Shown here: piece by piece, positions 55,225 to 64,000 of the stretch | How the letters are laid out: every line of letters starts with the position of its first letter | Position numbering within the stretch: the first letter of the stretch is position 1 | Assembly: GCF_000002985.6 (NCBI RefSeq) | Contig: NC_003282.8 | Span: forward strand, 13,454,001 to 13,518,000 | DNA from: Caenorhabditis elegans | Taxonomy: Eukaryota; Nematoda; Chromadorea; Rhabditida; Rhabditidae | DNA: 64,000 bases | Reading direction: 5' to 3' | Translations under genes and position numbers: made by a program | Notes under the pieces: model-generated | Database searches by the model: none | What the model was told of the DNA's origin: nothing | The model's input: the letters and a program-made list of their open reading frames with translations, nothing else

Positions 55225-58200
55225 ATGTCGGAAATAGATCTAACTTCCGAGTACTCGTGCTCCAAACATTCCAAAAATCCTGAAACAGCCGGCGAGGAGT
55301 TCGACGTGAAAGTTGAAAAAATATATGAAGATTTAAAAAATTCATCGATTGAACGGCAAGAGGATATTCCATATTTTCCAAATGGAGAAATGACTCGAAT
55401 TGATATTTGGGGTCCAGAAACTGCGGAAAAAGTATTTATAATGATTCACGGAGGTTATTGGCTGGTGAGTTTGTTTGTAATCCACGTTTTGGGTCTCACC
55501 ACGATCTCAAAATAACGGAGAATGGGTTACTGTACTCATTAAAGGTGCATACCTCAATTTGTAATAATTTTTTCTAGTTTCTAGGAAAATCGCCTTTTTT
55601 GGTGTTTTCTCTATTTAATAAATACTACAGGAACACAAAATTCTAAGAATGCGTATTGAACAACATATTTGACGCGCAAAATGTCTCGTAGCGAAAACTA
55701 CAGTAATTATTAAAATGAATACTGTAGTCGATTTACGGGCTCGCTTTTCGAAATTAATCATTTACTTATCGATAGAATATTAAGTAAGTATTGAGAAAAT
55801 AATACGAAAAAATGGAGAAAATAAATTCATTTAGAAAATCGAGCCCGTAAATCGACACAACCTCTACAGTAGCCATGTAAAGAATTACTGTAGTTTTCGA
55901 TACGAGATATTTTGCGCGTCAAATATGTTACATAATACGCATTCTCCGAATTTTGTGTTCTCGTAACATGTGGAGAGCACACAAAAACAGAAAATCTCCA
56001 GATTGGAAACCGAAAGAAATGTTTGGCTGTCGTCCACGTGGCACAAAAGCTTGGCTACACTGTAGTCAGCGTGGGATACGACTATGCCAACAAGGATCAT
56101 GTATTGAGCAAGACGATCGTTGAAGCTTTGGAAGGAGTTCAGGTTGGCGGGAAATTTAAATATTTCAGAAAATGTTCTAAAATATAAATTCCAGTTTGCT
56201 CTGAAAAAGTTCAAGAATGCGAAGAAAATTGTGATTGGAGGACACTCAGTCGGAGCACACCTCGCATTTCAAGGTAATAATTAAACAAAATATTGCAATT
56301 AAATCTGGAAGTTTGTAAATTCTTTATTCACAGAATTTATATCAATTATTGTGCAAAACGGGGGCCGGGGTCTTCATATAATATAGAAGAGGTTGCAATA
56401 CTCTTTCTACAATTTTCTAGCAATATAATAATAAAAATAATAATAGTATACACGTGAGTTGGGTGATGGTGGGGGTTAGGATTCAAATGGAAATGAATAA
56501 AAATTGCCTATGTGTATCTAGTACAAGGACATTGATTGGAGCGCTTCGATAATCTTCTTGCCCGACGAAAATCTTTCGAGGCGGTGGGCGTTTCGCATCA
56601 CTCGTCCGTGAATCTTCTCGAGCCACATGCCGTACATCTCCGATTGCTTTTGATCTCGAGCATTCTGACCGAGAACACAAGTCTGGATCATCTGCTGAAC
56701 AACGTAGTTTCCATATTGATGGAAGAGCAGAATGTCGAGAGCATCACGATTTGTATCCGGATGTGGAATATATCCTTCGAAGATCTCGTTCATCATCTCG
56801 GCAACGAGGCGATATGGAGCACATTCAAACGCCACTTCGACCACGTGGCTAGCGTACTTCTCCTGTGACATTGAGAGCAAATTTTGCCTGGAAATGGAAA
56901 AATACATTTGAAAATTTGACTATATAAAACATACAGAAGGCACTGCTCAATGATGATATCTCTGTAGACAGCCAACGCATCTCCACACTTGATAACGTGT
57001 TGTACCACGTAGTTCGCAAACTCGTTGGAAGCCAGCTGGGTGCAGTTACGAGTGACTCCAGCCATCAAACTGCGAAGAAGAATGACACGATGCTGGTAGC
57101 ACTGAGCATATTGATCAGTCGACAAAGTTTCGACGGTCGATTGAATGACACGGCACCCATATTTGTCCTGGCAAACGTGGATGAGATTGTCGTCGTCGGC
57201 GAAGAAATCCACGAGGAAAGTCCACGAAGAGACTGGAAGCGTCTTGACAATCTTCTGAATCACGTGGTTTCCGTTTTGATCGATGCTGAGACGGACGAGG
57301 TGCGTGTCACGGAGCTCCAACGACAAACGAGTCGCAAGATGAACATCAAGCTTCTGAATAGCCAGTTGAATGACGCGGCACGCACTCTTGTCAAGGCAGA
57401 GATTGTACAAATCAGTAGCCAAGTGCTCCGTAAGAATCTCCTGCTCCTCAGTGTTCGAGCACTCCAAGACACGTTGCACAAAGAAGTTGCCAAACATGTT
57501 AGAGCAGAGCGACAAGAAGATGGCACGATCCTCGACCAGTTTACGGAAGAGTTTTTGGTGGACGTCGTTGTCGTTCTCCGTTGGATAATGCTCCTGAAGG
57601 AATCGGCATCCATTCTTATCGGTGGCAAATTCCACGAGAGCATCGTTGGCGAGCACATCCTGAAGAGTGACCGAGTCCGAGACATTTCCCTCGCCGTCGC
57701 CAGCCCAGATTGGAAGTGTGCATTTGTGGCTGCGGGTGGTCGAGCTGAAAATTTGATTATTTTTTTGAAAGTTTTAAAAATTGAGGCTCCAAGTCACTGG
57801 AAAACTCTAAACTCACTTCAAAGACTTCGAGAACGAGGCGTTGTTCTCCAAATCGATAAGTCTAACGGCCTGTTGAGGATAACGAGCCGGAGTCGTCATC
57901 GGTGTAGAAGTGCGCCATTTGGAGAATTGTCCTCCAAATCCTTGACGATTCGGAGCCCAAGCGCTCTGTGGTGTCGGTGAGGAGCTCCGAAATCCCATCG
58001 AAGAGTCCACTTTCCGATTCGGCGTCCAAATGTTGGTGGAGCTGTTGGCGTTGAAGCAACCACCGAATGTGCCACGAGCCTCCGTCGCCGTTGGCGGGCT
58101 CTCGTAGTAGCGACCGAGGTTAGAGGAACCGGTGTTTTGACTCATATTGGTACGGAGACTACCTGAAAATTTATTTTTTTGGAAGACATCGACGTTTGAA

Positions 58201-59395
58201 TGGACGGAATAAGTGGAAAATACGATAGAATTAATGAAAATAAGAGAGCAAAATTTTGGGACGCGTCCTCGAAGACAAAAAATGAACAAAAATGAAGAAA
58301 TCAGGAACCAAAATGCAAAAAATCCCGCGTTAAAATAAAAAATCCAAAATTTCCCGCGCAAAAACGAAATAAAGTACTGTAGAATTTAAAGGCGCATGTC
58401 GACGCTGCGCCGATGGGTCTCGCCACGATTGATAAATTTTGCATACCAGGAATAAAATTTATGAAAAGTTCTTGTATTCTCACTCTGTGCAAAAAAATAG
58501 CGCTTTTTTTTTGTTAAATCAAAGAAAAAAATATTTCCAGCTGTAACACGGATCCATGACCCCCGAATCAGTGGTGCCTACCTCAGCGCGGGCATCTACA
58601 AAATTCAAGAACTGACTTCCACGACTTATGGTCACGATCTTGGGTTGACTTCAGAAGAAGCAGAAACTTGTAGTTGTGATTATGAGCTTATGAAGCATGT
58701 CCGGTTCCCGGTGTTAATCGCATGTTGCAGACGGGAATCCCCAAAGTTGTACCAACAAAATCAGGATTTTTCTAGTCAAGTTGCAAATGCTCAGTACAAG
58801 GTTTGAGCTATTTTGGACCGAAAAAAAAACCCCGTTTTAGGGTCTTGGCACGATTTTTAAAATATTTTTTTAACGAGTTTCACGCCAAAACCACGTTACC
58901 TGGTCTCGACACGATAGATTTTTGCTAAATGAGAACAGATATATGCGCCTTTAAAGATTACTGTAGATTTAAAAATATATTTATTTTATTTGGAAAACTC
59001 ATATATTACGATAAAAACACATTCTTAAGAAAATAGATTATTTAAAATTCCGCAAAAACCAAATTTCAAAAGTACAGTACTCTTTAAAGGCGCACACCTT
59101 TTCATATTCGTCGTGTCGAGACCATGTATGGTATTTTTGACGCAAACCCCATAAAATCTCACGTCTGGATGATAAAACACGAGGAAACAACAAAAATCTA
59201 TGAAATTTCGAGAAAATTACAGTAGTCTTTTTTTAAAGGCGCACGTATTTTCGCAATCAGCAAAAATTTGTCGCGTCGAGACCATTTTTGTTTCAGGAAT
59301 ACGAAAATGAAGATCATTTCACAATCCTGACAGAGCTCACAAAAGAGGAGAGCATCGTGTACGCCGACTTCTTCAACTTTCTTTATTCAATTTAA
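55225..59395 (+). CDS. Kynurenine formamidase-like alpha/beta hydrolase
   Basis: Five exons: 55225-55464, 56002-56142, 56195-56273, 58541-58800, 59297-59395; 272 aa. It belongs to the arylformamidase (AFMD) family, which hydrolyses N-formylkynurenine in tryptophan breakdown. Visible: oxyanion motif MIHGGYW (His75-Trp79), nucleophile GGHSVGAH (Ser145), C-terminal EDHFTIL (His247). The catalytic acid segment, usually HDSPE in this family, reads RESPK, so the Asp appears to be Glu219. An AATAAA lies about 20 bp after the stop. Its large third intron contains puf-3 on the other strand. The first intron contains an ACTACAGTAATT palindrome. Only 175 bp separates it from seld-1, which suggests an operon. 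Confidence 0.88.
56518..58145 (-). CDS. puf-3: Pumilio/FBF RNA-binding protein PUF-3
   Basis: Three exons: 57817-58145, 56935-57744, 56518-56887; 502 aa. The N-terminal 110 residues are Ser/Asn/Gly-rich. Eight PUF repeats follow from about residue 140, with recognition helices containing NGCRFLQ, FGNFFVQ, SACRVIQ, NGNHVIQ, YGCRVIQ, FANYVVQ, YASHVVE and YGNYVVQ. By the PUF code these read A, U, A, U, A, U, G, U from repeat one to eight, predicting binding to UGUAUAUA. PUF proteins bind 3' UTRs in the germ line and repress or localise mRNAs. puf-3 has a close paralogue, puf-11, so the symbol relies on location beside seld-1 and nlp-17. A splice acceptor just upstream of the ATG (about 58161) suggests a 5' leader exon or trans-splicing. 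It lies wholly inside the third intron of the formamidase gene. Confidence 0.92.
58385..59290. repeat. GTCTCGACACGA / TTTAAAGGCGCA dispersed repeats
   Basis: Several fragments in the last two introns of the formamidase gene. Words include GGTCTCGCCACGA, GCGCCTTTAAAGATTACTGT, CTTTAAAGGCGCACACC and CGTGTCGAGACCA in alternating orientation. The last fragment ends at the exon-five acceptor. Confidence 0.75.
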
Positions 59396-59618
59396 TTGTA
59401 CATTTTTTTTTCCAAAAAATAAAAATCAGATTTCTTGTTGGGTGTGGGAAACCTACAAATCTACATGAAAACCTTAAAATATAGCAAATTGTTTAACAAG
59501 GTTTCATGACTAAAATGAAGTAAATAGATAGGAAACATGTGGGTTTAGGAGCAAAAAAAAAAAGATACAGACAAGAGTGAATATATATTGAAATTACAAG
59601 TATTTTATTATATTTTAT

Positions 59619-62600
59619 TTATGGTAATTGTGGTCCAGTGCCAGAAACGGGAGATTTTGTAGAGAATTGTTGCATCCAAAATGACAATGGTCCAACCACA
59701 TAATCAATGTCAAGCTGGAATTTTTTTAGTTGTAAAATCTATAATATTTTTGTAAAAAAAAGTACTGTCTAATTTAAAAAAAAAACGAGCGTCGTTTTGC
59801 AAACCCGCGGCGCGCTTTTTCAAATAATTTTACAATTTTTTGGCGAAATTCTTGATTTTTGATTATTTTTCGAATTTTTTTTTGTGATTAGCATTTGAAA
59901 TCGTCAATATAAACCTATTTTAAAAATAATTTTTTTTTATTTGTGGCTCATTTATTTTCCCTACATTTTTCAAGAAAATAACTTTGTTTTTAGCGAATTT
60001 CGTGATTTTCTTTGAATTTTTCTGTAAAAAGTAATTTGAAACAATTTTCCAAATTACAAATAAAATTTTGTACATTTTTTTTTGAAAACTGATTTAAAAC
60101 AATTTTAACACAAAAAATGAAAAGAAAACGACAAAAATTCGATATCAATGAAGTTGCTAAAATGATCAAAAATCGAGGATTTTAATAGCAAAAAATTCTA
60201 AAAAATGCAAAAATTGAATTCACAATTGTTTTTTTTTTCGTGTTTTTGGTGAAAAAAATTCTATTTTCAAAAGGAAAATTGACCCAAAAGAAGCAAAAAA
60301 TTATGATATAGATGTATCCGTTCCTGAAAAATTCAAAATTTTTGAATTTTCAGAATTTTTTTGCATTTTTCACTTTTAAAATAATTTTTTATTTGCTTTC
60401 GGGGAACACTTTTTCGAAAAATTTTTTGTCCACGAGTAGCACCGTGCGCCCGCAGGTTTGCAAATGGACGCTCCTCCTCTTTTTCTGTGCAGCACTTCAG
60501 TTTTGCCAGTATTATGCACCTTAATACTATTAGTCCATTGCGAACAAGCTGGAATTAGGCTTTGAGCCTTCTGAGCCTTTTGATAGGCTTGTTGCTTAAA
60601 ATACGGATCTTCAATTGGTGTCTCTTCTCGATTAATCATCGCAAGTTCTTGATTCGACGCTGCTAGCGATGAGATACTTGTTCCAGCGGTGGTGGTTGCA
60701 GCAAGTTGCTCACGAAACCATACATCTTCCCATGCTCCTCCATCTCCTTGAATCGATTGAATTCCACTCGAGACCGGTGAGACTACAGAATTGAAAAGAT
60801 TTCTCGCAGGTTTTCCAACTACTTGACTACTTCCACTGAGCGATGCTGAACGCGTTTTTTCAGTCGACGGCGGAGCAGCAGTTGCTTTTGGAATTGATTG
60901 TTTTTGAGTCGAGCTGATTGCTTTAAAAGCAGAATTATCACTTAAACTGATACGCGAGCTTTTCGGTTTTTCAGCGCTTCCCAATGCGGTTGGAGTGGCG
61001 GCTTGTGGAAGAATTGCTTGTGGTTGAATAGGTTTTCCAATTAAATGTCCAAGCACAGCTGTTGGTGTAGCAGGAGAGTTAGAAGTTGGAGGAAGTGGAT
61101 GATTTGGTGAATGCATAATTGTGTTGACTAGTTGAGTATCAAGCCATCCTTGATGAGATTCCAGAGTTTGAGGTGGGGCACTGCTATCCGATATTTTGTG
61201 ATGTTGCCCTGAAAATTTATGATTTTAGAAAGGTTCTAACTGTAAGGATATTGCTATAAATGGCTCCACTTGATTTTTTCGATTTTTCAATGTTTTTCAG
61301 GGAAATGTTTCAGGGGAATCGAAAAATTGGAAATCGAAAAATCGAAAAACAAAAAATTTCGATTTTTCAAATTTTAAACAACGAAAAACAAAACAAAAAA
61401 GTGATTTTCAATTATTTTAAACCCGAAAAACTGAAAATTTATATTTTCCGATTTTTTTGAATCGAAAAACAAAAAATTTAGAATTTTTTTCAACCCGAAA
61501 AACTGAAAATTTCGATTTTTCAATTAAAAAAAAAGGTTTTTTTGCTCAAAATGACAGAAGCCAGTCTCAATATATTCCAAATATACTCAAAATTTTCAAA
61601 ATTTTTATGTAATTTTTCTAAATTTTTCAATAATTTTTTTTTCGATTTTGCAAAGAAAAAAAATTCCACTGACTTGATTATAATTATATTTGGATTCCCG
61701 CGCGAATTAATCACCTAGTTTGAAATTTTTTTTCGTTTTGTTTTAAAATTTGGAATTTGCGGTTTTTTTGCCGAAAAATGTCTGAAAATGTGATAATTAA
61801 TGTTCCAGATTATCATTTTTCTAACAAGGAAAATTCGAAAAAAAAAATACGCAAAAATGTTGAAAATACAGTAGATCATTAAATTGCGCGGGTGTACTCA
61901 AAAATAATTCAGTTAATATTCGATAATTTCTGTTGCAAAATTACAAAAACACAAAATTCGGAGAATATGTATTGAGCAACATATTTGACGCGCAAAATAT
62001 CTCGTAGCGAAAACTACAGTAACTCTTTAACTGGTTACTGTAGTGATTGTGTCGATTTACGGGATCTCTCAATTTTCGAAATTAATCATTTATTTATCGA
62101 TAGAATATTAAAATTAAGCAAGAAATGATAGAATAATTTGTTGTGAAAAATCGAGCCCGTAAATCGACACAAGCCCTACAGTAGTCATTTTAATAATTAC
62201 TGTAGTTTTCGCTACGAGATATTTTCGTCAGATATGTTGTGCAATACGCATTTTCAGAATTTTGTGTTCTCGTTATTCTGTTAGTTTTTTCTCAATTTTT
62301 TGGAGATTATTTTGGCAAAAGCATTGGTGTCGCCGAAATCGATTTTTGGTTATTTTTTGAGAAGCCGGAAACCGAAACTTTTCGATTTCGAAAAAAACCG
62401 GAAAAAATTCTGAAAATTCTCCAAAATCGGCATTTTTCATGCGGAATTCGATAAGCTTTCAGAAAAGCAACAGAAATTTCACATTTTTCGCGATTTTTAA
62501 AAAGTTTTTTGAGCCAATTGAAAATCTTAAAAACCGGCAAGCCTGGCCAAAAAAAAAACCATTTTCCTTACAAGGATGATCAGAAGTCACAACAGGTTGC

Positions 62601-63131
62601 TTCAAGTCCATCGGCATAGCGAATCCAATTTCCGCTGAAGGATCTGCCGGACTTCCAGCTTCTTCAGATATCATTGGACAATTCTGCGGAGCACCAGAAA
62701 ACTCATTCAAGCTGGCTCCAGGCTTAAGTGGAGTACATATTCCAAGAACAGCAAGAGTATCGAGTCCATTAACTGCTGGTGACATATCTGGTAGAGTTGG
62801 ACGAGCAACTTCTCCAGCCGGCGGATTTTTAAACGCAGAAAACAGTTCTTCACTGGTAAGTCTTTTATACATCGGACGAGTTGGAGTTGCATCCTCCGGC
62901 ACTGGTGGTGGTGGCTGTGCTGGGAATAACTGTGAAAATATTGAAGAAGATGGAGTAGATTGCACAGCTTCTGCTTTTCGTCTTCTCAGCTTTTCCTTCT
63001 CTTTTTGAACATAAATCTGAATATCTTTCACAAATGGCATAACCATATAAAACTTGTTTCCTTGTAAATATGCTGGCAATTCATCTGTTTTGTCAGTTGG
63101 CAAATCATCGATTTTGAACCATTCGATTTTT
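59619..63131 (-). CDS. dcp-2: mRNA decapping enzyme DCP-2, C-terminal part
   Basis: Three exons are in the window: 62572-63131, 60520-61208, 59619-59714; the 5' exons, including the Nudix motif, lie beyond 64000. The first visible exon begins with the conserved Box-B region: EWFKIDDLPTD, LQGNKFYMVMPFVKDI and a basic helix (QKEKEKLRRRKAE). The rest, about 370 residues, is a low-complexity Pro/Ser/Thr/Gln-rich tail of the type that recruits decapping activators. It contains WEDVWFREQL and ends GTGPQLP. The enzyme removes the m7G cap in P-bodies. All three junctions agree in phase. One intron holds an ACTACAGTAATT palindrome (61950-62275). It converges on the formamidase gene, with 3' ends about 220 bp apart. 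Confidence 0.9.
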
Positions 63132-64000
63132 CTGGAAATTTTACTGTTTTTTTGGTGGAAAAATCATTTAAAAAAATTTTCAAATTACTACAAATTTTTC
63201 CCTGATTCCGAATATCTAAGTGAAAAAATTAAAAAAAATTTCCCTAATTTTTATACAGGGAAATTTTTTGTGAATTTTTTCGCATAGATATTCGGAATCA
63301 GGGGAAAATTTGCAGTCAATTAAAAATGTTTCTGTCAGAAAATATTTTTTTTTTTTTTGGTGTTTCTCGATTTCAGATAATTCTAATTTTTTTTGTAGAA
63401 AATCCCCCATGCAAAATTTAAAATTGTCAATTTATTCGCCATTTAAAAAAAAAGAGAAAGGGCTTCACTATCCGTTTCAGCGAGTAATGAAACTTTTGTA
63501 ATTATTTTTTTTTGTTGAAAATTTGAAAATATTTGTAAAGAGTGAAATTTAAAAATACAACTTAAAAATGTGGTTTTTTGTGTGAAAATTTACAAAAAAA
63601 AATTGAAATATCGGAAAATGGCCTCAAAATTACAGTAACCATTTCGTGAGGTCGTCACAGTTTTTTGAAACGAAAATTTCACAAAATTTTGTAATTTTTC
63701 AATGTTTTTATAGGAATATTTCCCAGACGCGGAAATTTGTGCCGAAACTACGGTGAAAAAAAAATCCCGGTCTCGGCACGACAAATTTTTGTCAAATACA
63801 AAAATTTATGCGCCTTTAAAGGTTACTGTAATTTCAGATTCTGCGGAATTTTTATCAATTTTTCCAAGTTTTTCGATTTAAAAAAAGTCTCAACAAAAAC
63901 ACTTTTACAAATAGAAAAATCTATTTTTATTTGTCGTGTCGAGACCAGGTACTGTATTTTTTTCGCAAAAACCATGAAACCTCACGTCTGGTTGATAAAA
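63132..64000 (-). other. dcp-2 intron sequence at the window edge
   Basis: No further dcp-2 exon found. A foldback of the TTCCGAATATCT family lies at about 63165-63330, and a GTCTCGGCACGA / TTTAAAGG repeat at about 63700-63990. Confidence 0.5.

Noticed and set aside
56997..57980. 327-aa plus-strand ORF opposite puf-3, plus shorter minus-strand ORFs in other frames
   Set aside because: Shadow of the PUF repeats, which keep the opposite strand free of stops. No family match.

Overview
The window reads as Caenorhabditis elegans nuclear DNA. I infer this from short introns ending in TTTTCAG, very AT-rich intergenic DNA, worm-specific dispersed repeats, and a run of genes I recognise: tbc-9, nlp-17, seld-1, puf-3 and the 3' part of dcp-2. 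From memory this order fits the right part of chromosome IV, but I could not search for it. All multi-exon models were assembled by hand. Each model reported as firm keeps one open frame through every splice junction.

Layout. 0-12 kb is repeat-rich. It has a small spliced gene lying between inverted CCACGCAGG clusters (1.1-2.4 kb), a broken BEL/Pao-like gag relic interrupted by a mariner with an undamaged transposase ORF (3.9-7.0 kb), and AT-rich satellites. It also holds a 2.7-kb palindromic block of tandem repeats packed with heat-shock-element-like and E2F-like motifs (8.26-10.93 kb). 12-22 kb carries a FEZF-type six-zinc-finger repressor gene, a TSSK-like kinase gene (minus strand), a TTBK/CK1-like kinase gene and a RING-like gene.

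24-49 kb is dominated by tbc-9 (TBC1D8/9 family Rab GAP, minus strand, 17 exons, about 1235 aa). Its introns host a secreted cysteine-rich protein gene (29.5-31.4 kb, plus), a glutaredoxin-DEP-DUF547 gene with an alternative first exon (38.6-43.1 kb, plus) and a possible very small gene (36.9-37.4 kb, minus). Several of its introns are filled almost end to end by foldback elements.

51-64 kb holds nlp-17 (minus), then seld-1 and a kynurenine formamidase-like gene in tandem, only 175 bp apart (operon-like). puf-3 sits antisense inside the third intron of the formamidase gene. The last three exons of dcp-2 (minus) converge on the formamidase gene; the 5' part of dcp-2 is outside the window.

The genes do not form one pathway. 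The themes are nesting of genes in introns, two post-transcriptional regulators close together (PUF-3 and the decapping enzyme DCP-2), two sperm-type kinase families side by side, and heavy invasion of introns by palindromic MITEs.
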